Source: JADLHS01 sp039806955
Lineage (GTDB): Bacteria; Verrucomicrobiota; Verrucomicrobiia; Limisphaerales; JADLHS01
Direction: 5' to 3'
DNA length: 64,000 nucleotides
Assembly (NCBI GenBank): GCA_039806955.1
Contig: JBDHQI010000006.1
Location: 86,734-150,733, forward strand
The position numbers and the translations under genes were made by a program. Below, piece after piece: positions 41,510 to 50,324 of this stretch. How positions within the stretch are numbered: the stretch's first letter is position 1; every line of letters starts with the position of its first letter. A model generated the notes under the pieces. It was not told the DNA's origin, did no database searches, and worked only from the letters and a program-made list of their open reading frames with translations.

Positions 41510-44443
41510 ATGCACAGTTTTCAAATTTCAAAGTTCGCGCGGTGGAGTATTTCCATTGTTCCTTTCAATCTCCGACGGATGATAGTGCTGACGCTGGTGG
41601 TCGGTGGGTTGATGGGGGATTCGACCCTACCCATTTCGGCGCAGGCGGATCCAACCAATTCCGTCACGGTAACCAAGACGTTTGACGGCCAGCCGTTCAC
41701 CTACGAAGTGGTGGGGCGCGAGGTGGGTTCGGGTTATCACATCCTGCAATTGCGGTTTCCCTCGCCAGTGCAATCAGCGCTACCGCAGAACAACACGGTG
41801 CCGGCGCGGCTGTTCCTGCCGGATCAACTTTCGCCCGAGGGCGCAAAACGTCCGGCAGTCATCTGCCTGCCGATTCTTAATGGCGACGAGGATTTGAGCA
41901 GCGCGGTTTGTTCAGTGCTGGTGCAGCGCGGGATTCCGGCGCTGATGTTCACGCTGCCGTACTACAAAGAACGTGGCGGCAGCGAGGGGCCGCGCGTGTT
42001 GGAAAAAAATCTGCCAATGTTCCTGTCGGGCTTGGAACAGACCCTGGCGGATATTCGCCGGGTGACGGATTTGTTGGCGTCGCGTCCGGAAGTGGACGCG
42101 CAGCGCTTAGGTGTCACGGGCATCAGCCTCGGTGGCATTCTGGCCGGCACGGCGGGAGGCATGGACCCGCGATTGCAACGGGTCGGGATGCTTTTGGCGG
42201 GTGGCGATTTGCCGGCGATCATCGGTCACGCGCGCGAAACGCGTTCGCTGAATGCGCTGCTGCAACGTTTACCGTCGTCGGATCGGGCGAAGGTGGACGC
42301 GCAATTGAAAGCTCTGGATCCGCTGTCGCTGTCGCCCGCTTTGCGGGAACGCGCGGCGCAGGGTCGCGTACTCATGATCAACGCGGGACAGGACGAAGTG
42401 ATTCCGCCGGATTGCACGAGGAAGCTGGCCGCCGCGCTGGGGATTGCCGATCGGGTGATCTGGTTCGACGGGCTGGGCCATTACACGGCCATGGCGGAAT
42501 TGCCGCGCGCGCTACGGTTGCTCGGCGATTTCTTTGCCCAAGATTTGTCCGCCAATGCAGTGGTGGCGGCGAAACCAGTCAACGCACAACAATTAACTCC
42601 GATGCAGCAAGTCGTGGGAGTGGTGCAGCAAGCGATGACGATGATCACGGTGGAGCCGACCCCGCGCCGCTGCCATTTTTTAGAAGCAGAATTTTCAATC
42701 GGTCGCGGGAACGGAAAGCCAATCGAAGGCCGCGCCCGGCTGGTGGTGGGCAACGCCGGGCGGTTCAGTCTGCGCTGCCAGTTGCCGATGTTAGGCGAAG
42801 TGATTGCGGGGCAGGGGAGTTATCCGTGGCTGTGCGGTGGTCCAGAGCAAACGGTGTTCGCCGGCACGTTGGCGCCGGTTACGAATCAGACCGCGTGGAG
42901 TCATCTGACGCCGGAGAATTTGATCAGCTATCGCATGGTGGCCGGATTGGGCGCGACGTTGGCCCTGGTGCCGGATCTGCCGCAAAAATGGATTCAAGCC
43001 GAGGTGGATTCCACCGCTCCCAACGGACACGTGCTGCGCGTGGTGGCGCGCGATAACAACGCGGGTTCGGTGCGATTAACGCTGGCGAATGACGCGTTGA
43101 CGCCGACGCGGGCGGATCTCGATTTCAGCGACCTGCGGGGGCACATTCGCATTTTGGGCTGGCAAACCAACACGCTGGCGACCGATGAACTTTTTGAGCC
43201 ACCTTTCAGCACCTCGCGTCGAGAAGTGCCCCAGGCGGAATTGTATCGGATGTTTTCCGCCGTGCTGAATTTTGCTGGTGAACTACTGAATGATCAGACA
43301 GGCAAATCCGCCAGTGCTGCCGCAAGCGGGCTGACGGTGGTGGCGCGGGATCCGGCTGGACACGGATTGCTCGCACAACTGTCCGGAAAAAAGATTTTGA
43401 TGGTCAAAGGTACGCCGGAGCAGATGGGGGCCGCGCACGGCGCGTTGCTGGGGGAGACGACGCGGCGTCTGGTGGAACGAGTGGTTTATGGCGTGGGGGC
43501 GGCGGACACCATCCAATCCGGCAACTGGTTTCCCGATGTGCTGGGGGGAATTCAGCAGCGGGTCACGCCTTATTTGCCCGCACGGTTTTTTGCCGAGACG
43601 GACGCGCTCGCGGCGGCAGCGCAGGTGCCGCCGCGGGACATGCGTTACGCCAATCTGTTTCCCGAGCGTTTTCATTGCAGCGGCGTGGCGTTGCGGGGCG
43701 GGGCGACTGTGGGCGGCCAGGTGCTGCACGCGCGAGTGCTGGATTACATGCGGGACATTGGTTTGCAACACGCGGCCACCGTCATGGTTTTTCAGCCGGA
43801 ACAACATCATGCGTGGATGAGCCTGAGTTACGCCGGTTTCCTGGGGACGGTTACCGCCATGAACGAGCGCGGACTGGCCATCGGTGAAATGGGCGGACGC
43901 GGCGAAGGGTTGTGGGACGGTTTGCCGATGAGCTTTTTGCTGCGGGACGTGATGGAGCGGGCGGCGACGGTGGAAGAAGCGCTGGCCATTATCGAAAGCA
44001 CGCCGCGCACTTGTGAATACTATTACGTGGTGAGCGATAAAACCGGCGCGATGCGTGGGCTGCATTGTCTGCCGGATAAAATGGAGGTGTTGCAACCGGG
44101 ACAACAACATCCGTTGCTGCCCGAAGTGCCGGAGGATGCGGTGTTCATGTCGGCGGGAGTCCGCGCCGAAACGCTGAGCCGCCGGTTGCGCGAGAACTAC
44201 GGGAAGATTGATGCGACGCGCCTCATGGAAATCATCAAACGCCCGGTCGCCATGGAATCGAATCTGCACAATGCCATCTTTGCACCGGAGACGTTGGAAA
44301 TGTGGTTTGCCGATGCCGGGCGCACCACTCCGGCGTGCGATGAACCTTATACGCGTGTGAAACTGGATGAGCTGCTGAAGTTTTACGAAACCGCGATGAC
44401 GGCCAACAACGGCGAGGCGGTTCAGCGGGTGGGATCGAACTGA
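41510..44443 (+). CDS. exported alpha/beta hydrolase fused to C45 autoproteolytic acyltransferase
   Basis: A 977-residue protein. ATG 41510 is favoured over 41579 because it keeps positive residues before the hydrophobic leader (LRRMIVLTLVVGGLMG, cleavage near AQA); an upstream GTG at 41444 is also open. Residues about 70-350 are an alpha/beta hydrolase with nucleophile motif GISLGG near residue 205 and late GQDEVIPP and GLGHYT supplying acid and histidine. Residues about 370-590 are a beta-rich spacer of unknown family. Residues about 610-977 resemble C45 acyl-CoA:6-aminopenicillanate acyltransferase-like hydrolases: FHCSG near 722 gives the N-terminal nucleophile cysteine, followed by LHARVLDYM and MNERGLAIGEMG. 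Two amide/ester hydrolases on one secreted chain suggest degradation of acylated compounds. Confidence 0.75.
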   Translation: MHSFQISKFARWSISIVPFNLRRMIVLTLVVGGLMGDSTLPISAQADPTNSVTVTKTFDGQPFTYEVVGREVGSGYHILQLRFPSPVQSALPQNNTVPARLFLPDQLSPEGAKRPAVICLPILNGDEDLSSAVCSVLVQRGIPALMFTLPYYKERGGSEGPRVLEKNLPMFLSGLEQTLADIRRVTDLLASRPEVDAQRLGVTGISLGGILAGTAGGMDPRLQRVGMLLAGGDLPAIIGHARETRSLNALLQRLPSSDRAKVDAQLKALDPLSLSPALRERAAQGRVLMINAGQDEVIPPDCTRKLAAALGIADRVIWFDGLGHYTAMAELPRALRLLGDFFAQDLSANAVVAAKPVNAQQLTPMQQVVGVVQQAMTMITVEPTPRRCHFLEAEFSIGRGNGKPIEGRARLVVGNAGRFSLRCQLPMLGEVIAGQGSYPWLCGGPEQTVFAGTLAPVTNQTAWSHLTPENLISYRMVAGLGATLALVPDLPQKWIQAEVDSTAPNGHVLRVVARDNNAGSVRLTLANDALTPTRADLDFSDLRGHIRILGWQTNTLATDELFEPPFSTSRREVPQAELYRMFSAVLNFAGELLNDQTGKSASAAASGLTVVARDPAGHGLLAQLSGKKILMVKGTPEQMGAAHGALLGETTRRLVERVVYGVGAADTIQSGNWFPDVLGGIQQRVTPYLPARFFAETDALAAAAQVPPRDMRYANLFPERFHCSGVALRGGATVGGQVLHARVLDYMRDIGLQHAATVMVFQPEQHHAWMSLSYAGFLGTVTAMNERGLAIGEMGGRGEGLWDGLPMSFLLRDVMERAATVEEALAIIESTPRTCEYYYVVSDKTGAMRGLHCLPDKMEVLQPGQQHPLLPEVPEDAVFMSAGVRAETLSRRLRENYGKIDATRLMEIIKRPVAMESNLHNAIFAPETLEMWFADAGRTTPACDEPYTRVKLDELLKFYETAMTANNGEAVQRVGSN

Positions 44444-44562
44444 GAACGCCGGCGGATTTGATGTTGCTCCATCCGGTTCCGATTGCTCAACACTCCGAGG
44501 CTATGGCGATCTGATTAAAGTTGTAGTCGTCGAAGCCAAACGGCATCAGATAGCGCGCAATT

Positions 44563-44594
44563 CACCCGCCGCAGGCATTAAACTGCGACGGGTG
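44563..44594. terminator. bidirectional hairpin between convergent genes
   Basis: CACCCGCCGCAG (44563-44574) pairs with CTGCGACGGGTG (44583-44594) with one mismatch around an 8-base loop, between the hydrolase fusion stop and the wrbA stop. No long U-run on either side. Likely shared terminator. Confidence 0.55.
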
Positions 44595-44616
44595 ATTAAC
44601 AGTCTGCACTCTCGGA

Positions 44617-45216
44617 TCAGCGATTGAGTTTGGCGGCAATCGTCGCCACGTGCTGCCCTTGGAAACACGCCATCGCGAGTTCCTTTGCGCTGGGTTGTCG
44701 TGAGCCGTCCGAACCCGCGATGGTGGCCGCGCCCCACGGTGAACCGCCGCGCATTTCGCTGATGTCGGTCAGTTCCGGACACGAATAAGGCAAGCCGACG
44801 TAAATCATGCCGTGGTGCATCAGCGTGTTCACGAAACTCATAATCGTGCTTTCGTTGCCGCCGCCGGTGCCGGTGCTGGCGAAAACGCTGCTCACTTTGC
44901 CCACGAGTCCGCCTTTGACCCACAGGCTGCCAGTGTGATCGAGAAAATCACGCATCTGCGCGGCCATGTTGCCGAAGCGCGTGGGAGTGCCAAAGATGAT
45001 GGCGTCGTAATCGCCCAGTTCCTTGGGATCGGCAATCGGCGCGGCTTGATCGAGTTTTACCCCGATGGCTTTGGCGCGCTCGACCGGGATGGTTTCCGGC
45101 ACGCGCTTCAAGGTGACTTCGACGCCAGCGACGCCGCGGGCGCCTTCGGCGATGGCGTTGGCCATGGTTTCAATGTGTCCGTAGGTCGAGTAATAGAGGA
45201 CCAGTAGTTTTGTCAT
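44617..45216 (-). CDS. wrbA: NAD(P)H:quinone oxidoreductase, flavodoxin-fold
   Basis: A 199-residue FMN enzyme that reduces quinones by two electrons and limits redox cycling. Family text is clear from the start: KLLVLYYSTYGHIETMANAI (phosphate-binding loop), then FGTPTRFGNMAAQMRDFLD, SVFASTGTGGGNESTIMSF and the GGSPWGAATIAG motif. Length is exactly typical. It lies 23 bases downstream of the pirin gene on the same strand, so the two form an operon. The upstream LysR regulator probably controls both in response to redox or electrophile stress. Confidence 0.95.
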   Translation of the reverse strand: MTKLLVLYYSTYGHIETMANAIAEGARGVAGVEVTLKRVPETIPVERAKAIGVKLDQAAPIADPKELGDYDAIIFGTPTRFGNMAAQMRDFLDHTGSLWVKGGLVGKVSSVFASTGTGGGNESTIMSFVNTLMHHGMIYVGLPYSCPELTDISEMRGGSPWGAATIAGSDGSRQPSAKELAMACFQGQHVATIAAKLNR

Positions 45217-45239
45217 AATCTATTTTTCGTTGGCAACAT

Positions 45240-45950
45240 TCAGTTCAGATCAAACAACAGCGCTTCGGTCGGCTGCACGGCGGTAAAGGTCAGTCGTCCC
45301 GGCTGCTCCGTGCTCGCGCCGTCACCCGTTTCGAGCGCGACGCCATTGGCGGTCAGCGCTCCCGTTGCGACGTGCAACCACGCGCCGCGTCCGGGTTGCA
45401 GAGTGTGCGTGACGGTCTGCCCGGGTTTCAATCGGATTCGATAAATGTCCGCGTCCTGATGGATCGTGGCGGAGCCTTCGCGTCCATCGGGTGAAATGAC
45501 CAGCACCTTGGCGGCGTCCGCGTGCTTGGCTTGCGGATGCCATTCAGTGTAACTGGGCGTTAAACCACGCGTGCGCGGTTGAATCCAGATCTGCAGGAAA
45601 TGCAGCGGGTCGCGCGCCGACGGATTGAATTCACTGTGCGCGACGCCTTGGCCCGCGCTCATGAGTTGAATCTGGCCCGGCTTGAGCTGATGGCCGTTGC
45701 CCAGGCTGTCCTGATGTTCCAAAGCGCCTTCCAGCACGTAACTGAAAATTTCCATGTCGCGGTGCGGATGCGTGCCAAAGCCGCGTCCGGGCGCAACCCG
45801 ATCGTCATTGATGACGCGCAGGGAGCGAAAACCCATGTGTGCCGGATCGTGGTAATCGGCAAAGGAAAAGGTATGATGGGATTTGAGCCAGCCGTGATCG
45901 GCAAAGCCGCGTTCGTTGGCTGGCCGGAGATTTAGTTCAGACGTTATCAT
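45240..45950 (-). CDS. pirin family bicupin (quercetinase-like)
   Basis: A 236-residue bicupin from ATG 45950 (MITSELNLRPANERG); an earlier in-frame ATG lies in the promoter region and is not used. The N-terminal cupin carries the metal-binding pattern HPHRDMEIFSYVLEGALEHQDS, with a glutamate in GVAHSEFNPS as the fourth ligand. Characterised relatives (YhhW) oxidise quercetin in vitro. It is first in an operon with wrbA, a pairing that is common and points to quinone or flavonoid stress. Regulation by the divergent LysR protein is likely. Confidence 0.9.
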   Translation of the reverse strand: MITSELNLRPANERGFADHGWLKSHHTFSFADYHDPAHMGFRSLRVINDDRVAPGRGFGTHPHRDMEIFSYVLEGALEHQDSLGNGHQLKPGQIQLMSAGQGVAHSEFNPSARDPLHFLQIWIQPRTRGLTPSYTEWHPQAKHADAAKVLVISPDGREGSATIHQDADIYRIRLKPGQTVTHTLQPGRGAWLHVATGALTANGVALETGDGASTEQPGRLTFTAVQPTEALLFDLN

Positions 45951-45994
45951 TTTCACACTCGCAGTATTCACGCAATTCAATGCACCGGCCAATG

Positions 45995-46012
45995 CTCAGT
46001 GGTTTGCCTGAG
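45995..46012. promoter_or_regulatory. inverted repeat in the LysR/pirin divergent promoter
   Basis: CTCAG-N8-CTGAG lies in the 89-base gap between the divergent pirin and LysR starts, 27 bases from the LysR ATG. It does not have the exact T-N11-A spacing of a classic LysR box, so it is only a candidate operator. Confidence 0.35.
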
Positions 46013-46039
46013 ACTGACTTTTGCGTATGCTGCCCCGGC

Positions 46040-46930
46040 ATGGAACTTCGACAATTGCGTTACTTTGTGGCCGTGGCGGAGACGGGGAACATCAGTCGCG
46101 CGGCCCGGAAAATTTTTCTGACGCAATCCGCTTTGAGCCGTCAGATTAAGGCGCTGGAAGAGGAAATCGGAGCGTGCCTGCTGGAACGTCACGCCCATTC
46201 GATCCGACTGACGCCGACGGGGGAAGCGTTGCTGATCGAGGCGCGCGAATTGTTGGAGCGTGTCGAGCAAATGACAGAGCGGGTGCGTCTCATCGGTCAC
46301 GGGGCGCGATTGCGGGTCGGCTATGCGCCGTCGCTGGCCGCCGGGATTTTGCCGGTGGCTGTGGAAAATTTCATGCAGGTTTACCCGAATGCGCGGGTGG
46401 AATTGTTCGATTTGGCGACCAACGAAATGCTAACCGAGTTGAGTCATAACCGGCTCGACGTGGTGGTCAACGTGGCGCCGGTCAATGAGACGCGCGAGTT
46501 GCGGTGGGTGCCGCTGGTTCGCTCGGAGTGGCGCCTGGTCCTCAAGCAAAACCATGCGCTCGCCCGACAAAAGCAAATCGCGCCCGCCGACGCGGCCAAG
46601 CAACCGTTGTTGATGTTCTGTAAGCGGGATTATCCGGAGTATTGGGAGCTGGTGATCGGCTGGTTCCGCGCGCGGCGGCTGCGACCTCAGATCGCCAGCG
46701 AATATGATGGAGTGGACAGTTTGATGGCGGCGGTGGAAGCGGGACTGGGAGTGGCGGTGGTGACTAGGCGAACCGCGGATCGGCTGGCCAAACGAGTTTT
46801 GTTAAAACCTCTGGCCGCGCCGCCCGCGCCGTTGTGCATTGCGGCGGGGTATCGGGTGAATCGAGCCGGGGACAAGCCGATCGCCGTTTTTGTTGAAGAA
46901 CTACGCAAAGCTGCGGCGCACGCGGAGTGA
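46040..46930 (+). CDS. LysR-type transcriptional regulator
   Basis: A 296-residue DNA-binding regulator. ATG 46040 starts exactly at the family N-terminus (MELRQLRYFVAVAETGNISR) and the winged helix-turn-helix text AARKIFLTQSALSRQIKALE follows. The effector-binding periplasmic-protein-like domain spans about 90-290 (LRVGYAPSLAAGILPVAV). Divergent orientation to the pirin-wrbA operon with a short shared promoter region is the standard LysR arrangement and predicts activation of that operon plus autoregulation. The inducer is unknown. The longer in-frame ATG at 45980 would overlap the operator region. Confidence 0.92.
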   Translation: MELRQLRYFVAVAETGNISRAARKIFLTQSALSRQIKALEEEIGACLLERHAHSIRLTPTGEALLIEARELLERVEQMTERVRLIGHGARLRVGYAPSLAAGILPVAVENFMQVYPNARVELFDLATNEMLTELSHNRLDVVVNVAPVNETRELRWVPLVRSEWRLVLKQNHALARQKQIAPADAAKQPLLMFCKRDYPEYWELVIGWFRARRLRPQIASEYDGVDSLMAAVEAGLGVAVVTRRTADRLAKRVLLKPLAAPPAPLCIAAGYRVNRAGDKPIAVFVEELRKAAAHAE

Positions 46931-47033
46931 ACGGGTCAGCAGCGTCGCAGTCGGCGACTCGACAACAAGCGACTGGATTGCTCCATTTTCAGAAGTCGTG
47001 ACGATTTGATCGGGAGGCCGTGGCAATAAAAAA

Positions 47034-47054
47034 GCTGCTCACGGAAAGAGCAGC
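47034..47054 (-). terminator. Rho-independent terminator of the YceI gene
   Basis: GCTGCTC (47034-47040) and GAGCAGC (47048-47054) form a 7-bp hairpin with a 7-base loop, 31 bases beyond the stop at 47086. On the minus strand it is followed by TTTTTTATTG, a proper U-run. Good intrinsic terminator. Confidence 0.85.
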
Positions 47055-47085
47055 CTGGTGTGAAAATTAAGGTGGTTTGAATGGA

Positions 47086-47739
47086 TTACTTCTTCTCCGC
47101 CAGTTCCCATTCAAATTTGATTTTCAGATCGTTCCCCACTTTGATCGTGGTTACCACCAGATTAATCGTCGGCGGCTGGATATCGTAGTCGGACAATTTA
47201 ATGGGCGTGCTGCCGATGACCTTTAGCTTTCCGTCCTTCTTTTCGATGGTGACGGGGAAGGTGTTGGTGACGGTTTTGCCGGCAATCGCCAGCGTGCCGG
47301 TGGCTTCAAATTCCACGGGTCCGGTGGCTCCGGGTTGGGATTTTGGCTTCAAGCTGATCAGGCGATATTCGAAGCGCGGGTGTTTGTCGGCCTTCACCGC
47401 TTTCTGCATGTTTTTGTCCTGCGCGGAATTGCCGCTCTGGAAGGTGCGGGCCGGAAGATTGGCCACCACTTTGGGAGTGGCCGCCGCTGCGTCGGTCAGG
47501 GCCGATTCAGGAAAGCCGGGGGCCGCTTCAATGTAACCGCTGATGATTTTCGACGTCATGGTCCAATCGTGGATCGAGGAGGTGCCGTCAATCGCACAAG
47601 AACTGCCGCCGGACACCGCTTCGTAGCGGACCAGGTCTTGCGCAGTGGCCCACATGAGCGTGGCGGCAAACAAGCAGGCCGAGACGCCCATGAGTCTGGT
47701 TTTGGGGAAAGCGAGGTTCACCGTTCGTTTCGTTTTCAT
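47086..47739 (-). CDS. YceI-family exported lipocalin-like protein
   Basis: A 217-residue periplasmic protein with signal peptide (cleavage near residue 34 after the LMGVSACLFAATLMWATAQ leader). The mature part is a YceI fold: SGGSSCAIDGTSSIHDWTM at the start, then a central FEYRLISLKPKS strand, FEATGTLAIAGKTVTNTFPV and the final strands to FEWELAE. Family members bind isoprenoid-type lipids or amphiphiles in a hydrophobic barrel; exact role varies. It stands alone and has its own terminator and a promoter in the 118-base gap to the ThuA gene. Confidence 0.88.
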   Translation of the reverse strand: MKTKRTVNLAFPKTRLMGVSACLFAATLMWATAQDLVRYEAVSGGSSCAIDGTSSIHDWTMTSKIISGYIEAAPGFPESALTDAAAATPKVVANLPARTFQSGNSAQDKNMQKAVKADKHPRFEYRLISLKPKSQPGATGPVEFEATGTLAIAGKTVTNTFPVTIEKKDGKLKVIGSTPIKLSDYDIQPPTINLVVTTIKVGNDLKIKFEWELAEKK

Positions 47740-47857
47740 ATTATTGCTATTTCAAATTTAATACAAAGTTGGACGCAGAAAATTTCCAATCATTCAAAGT
47801 CCCATCATGCTGACGTGATGCGGCGTGATCATGGCGCGCCGACTGTTCAACCCCCAT

Positions 47858-48775
47858 TCAGTCATTCAAATTACACGGGGCCAAACCCAACGCCCAGCGG
47901 ATTCCACCCAATATGTGCTGTTGATAGGCTTCCGCAACTTCGGGAGCGTTCTTGATTCCGCCGGACTGAGCCGGGCTGTTGGGTTCCCAAACGTCTTCAC
48001 GATGACCGAACGAGGTGTAGAATACGCGGCCTTGACCATACATTTTCGCCCAAGCCACCGGATAGTGCCCGGGAGTTTTGTCATTGGGATGTTTATCCAG
48101 CGACAACAAGTCATGCACTTTGGTGCGGTCGTAATTTTTGAACTGATAAATTTCATCGAACACCGTCCAGGTGGCCGGCAGGTGCTGGCACACGGCGCAG
48201 TCCGGATTCAGGTTGATGGCATCCACCGAGACTTGCGGACCGTGCGTCTTAAATTCCCCACCCACCATCTCGGTGAATACGGGGAAGCCGTGGAACGTGT
48301 CGGAAGCGGCGTGCATGCCGACGAACGCTTTGCCGGAGCGAATCCAATTCAGAAAGCCCGCGAGATCGGGAATCGGCAGGTCGCCGGTGGTATTGGCAAA
48401 AATCACCGCATCGTAACGCTTCAAGGCGGTCACGCTCAGTTTCTCCGCCAGAACGGTCTTGATGGCGGCCTCGTATTTGGCCTTGTCCAGCTTGCCATCG
48501 GCGCCTTTGAGTTCGGGAGCGCTGGGAGAGACGCGCGCATAGTCCACGGTAAAATCCCCGCTGCGAGCGCCGAGTTGGGCGATGATTTTTTCCGCCGTTT
48601 CAATCGAGCTGTGCCGGAAACCAGTCGTGGTCGTCACCACCAGCACGTGCTTCGGCGACTTGCTTTGAGCGCAGCAGGAGGAAGTGCGGCAGCCGGAAAC
48701 GACGAGACCGAGCAGCAGCGTCCCCAGCATGATAAAAGACATTGGCCTTGAAGAGAGCGAGCGTGAAGTTTTCAT
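47858..48775 (-). CDS. ThuA-domain lipoprotein
   Basis: A 305-residue exported protein. The leader MKTSRSLSSRPMSFIMLGTL runs to LVVSGC, a lipobox with the lipidated cysteine at about residue 29. The mature domain is a ThuA (glutamine-amidotransferase-like, trehalose utilisation) fold: VLVVTTTTGFRHSSIE, FANTTGDLPIPD, GKAFVGMHAASDTFHGFP and GRVFYTSFGHREDVW near the end. ThuA proteins are abundant in PVC bacteria and linked to sugar metabolism; the activity is not established. Because Lnt appears broken here, the lipoprotein might remain diacylated if the lnt frameshifts are real. Confidence 0.88.
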   Translation of the reverse strand: MKTSRSLSSRPMSFIMLGTLLLGLVVSGCRTSSCCAQSKSPKHVLVVTTTTGFRHSSIETAEKIIAQLGARSGDFTVDYARVSPSAPELKGADGKLDKAKYEAAIKTVLAEKLSVTALKRYDAVIFANTTGDLPIPDLAGFLNWIRSGKAFVGMHAASDTFHGFPVFTEMVGGEFKTHGPQVSVDAINLNPDCAVCQHLPATWTVFDEIYQFKNYDRTKVHDLLSLDKHPNDKTPGHYPVAWAKMYGQGRVFYTSFGHREDVWEPNSPAQSGGIKNAPEVAEAYQQHILGGIRWALGLAPCNLND

Positions 48776-48883
48776 TTAATTTATGGATAGTTTGCGTTGG
48801 TTCACCACTCATTGGCGAGGAAAAATCCCAGGAAAATTGTCGGCAACAGACGAGACTGGTCTGGTTATGGTGGTCGTCTCGGG

Positions 48884-49738
48884 CTAGCTGCGAGCCGCGA
48901 TCAAGATGCGATCGAGGCCGGAATAATCCTTGTGAATCGTGAGGAGCGTCCAGTTTTGGTCGCTAAAGATTTTGCGTAGCGCCGCCGTCTGGCCGGCACC
49001 AAATTCGAGCATGATTTTACCACCGGGGTTTAGGTGCGCTGCGGCGTTCGCTGCCAGGTAGCGGTAAAAATCCAATCCGTCCGCACCCCCGTCCAAAGCC
49101 CGGCGGGGATCATATTCGCGGACTTCCACCTGCAGCGTTCCAATTTCCATAGTGGGAACGTAGGGCGGGTTGCTGATGATGAGGTCGAATGATTCGCTGG
49201 CTTTTAACGCGTCGAATTTGTCGCCCCAACGAAATTCAATGGTATTGTCGGCTTGATTGGTCGCGGCATTTTGCCGGGCAATTTTCAAGGCGTCATCTGA
49301 AATATCAGAGGCAACGATTTTGGCGGTTGGACATTTTGCGGCGAGCGCGATGGCCAGGCAACCGCTCCCCGTGCCGAGGTCCAAGGCGCTGGCGGGCGCG
49401 GAGTTTAGGTTGCGAAGAAACAGCCATCCCGCCTCGGCCAGCAATTCGGTTTCCGGGCGGGGCACCAGCACATTTCGGTTTACGGCGATTTCGAGGCCGC
49501 AAAACGAGGCTGAACCAATCAGATGTTGCAGTGGCTCGCGTTGACCGCGCCGTTGAACGAGCGCGCGCAGCGAATTCAGTTCGGCCTCGGCCAATTTCCG
49601 TTCGAACTGCAAATAGAGCTGCATGCGCGGCAATTGCAGGACGTGAGCCAGGAGGAGCTCGGTTTGGAGGCGTGGTGAATCTACTCCCTTTTTGGTGAGG
49701 AAATCGGTGCTTCTCGTGATGACCTCAAGGACCGTCAC
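48884..49738 (-). CDS. prmC: release factor glutamine methyltransferase
   Basis: Methylates the GGQ glutamine of peptide release factors RF1 and RF2. The 284-residue protein has the N-terminal helical bundle (VLEVITRSTDFLTKKGVDSPR), then the class I methyltransferase fold with the S-adenosylmethionine motif ALDLGTGSGCLAIALA, and the diagnostic NPPY motif in LIISNPPYVPT. It starts 4 bases after the redoxin stop, so it is the second gene of that transcript. prmC normally accompanies prfA; that gene is not in this window. Confidence 0.93.
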   Translation of the reverse strand: MTVLEVITRSTDFLTKKGVDSPRLQTELLLAHVLQLPRMQLYLQFERKLAEAELNSLRALVQRRGQREPLQHLIGSASFCGLEIAVNRNVLVPRPETELLAEAGWLFLRNLNSAPASALDLGTGSGCLAIALAAKCPTAKIVASDISDDALKIARQNAATNQADNTIEFRWGDKFDALKASESFDLIISNPPYVPTMEIGTLQVEVREYDPRRALDGGADGLDFYRYLAANAAAHLNPGGKIMLEFGAGQTAALRKIFSDQNWTLLTIHKDYSGLDRILIAARS

Positions 49739-49742
49739 ACGT

Positions 49743-50324
49743 TCAATGCCGGAAATAATCCGGTTCGTTGCCGGCTTTCCATTTGATGTTGCAGCCGAGA
49801 CTCGGCTTTTGGGTTGCCGAGACGGATTTTCCAGTCAGGACCGCATCAAGCGCCGCGCGTAAATCATGGCCCGTCACAGGAATTCCATTGCCGGGCCGGC
49901 TGTCATCCAACTGCCCGCGATAGACCAGTCGCCGTTGGGCGTCGAACAAAAAGAAATCCGGCGTGCAGGCAGCCCGATACTTGTGCGCCATGCTTTGAGT
50001 CGCATCGAAGAGATAGGGAAAAGGGTAACCCGCGGCGCGCACTTCCTCGGCCATTGCTGCGGGACTGTCTTCGGGATAGGCGTCCGCATCGTTGGCGTTG
50101 ATGGCCACGATCGCGACATTTTTGGCGGCGTAATCGCGACCGAGTTGCGCCAGTTCTGAGCGCACATGGCGCACGAAAGGGCAATGGTTGCAGATGAACA
50201 TCACCAACAGCGCGGAGGCGCCGCTGAAGTCCCGCAAGGAAACAGTTTTATGCGCGGAATCCGGAAGTTCAAAATCCGGCGCTAATGTGCCCAGTGGCAA
50301 CATGGTGGAAGGAGTTCTTGCCAT
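49743..50324 (-). CDS. thioredoxin-fold redoxin (AhpC/TSA family)
   Basis: A 193-residue thiol redox protein. ATG 50324 (MARTPSTMLPLGTLAPDF) begins the family domain; a much longer in-frame upstream region has non-coding composition and reaches into the dnaA promoter area. The fold shows LAPDFELPD, then FICNHCPFVRHV with a C-x-x-C redox motif near residues 48-51, and a C-terminal NGIPVTGHDLRAALDAVL. These proteins usually reduce thiols or peroxides in the cytoplasm. It leads into prmC with a 4-base gap. Confidence 0.85.
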   Translation of the reverse strand: MARTPSTMLPLGTLAPDFELPDSAHKTVSLRDFSGASALLVMFICNHCPFVRHVRSELAQLGRDYAAKNVAIVAINANDADAYPEDSPAAMAEEVRAAGYPFPYLFDATQSMAHKYRAACTPDFFLFDAQRRLVYRGQLDDSRPGNGIPVTGHDLRAALDAVLTGKSVSATQKPSLGCNIKWKAGNEPDYFRH

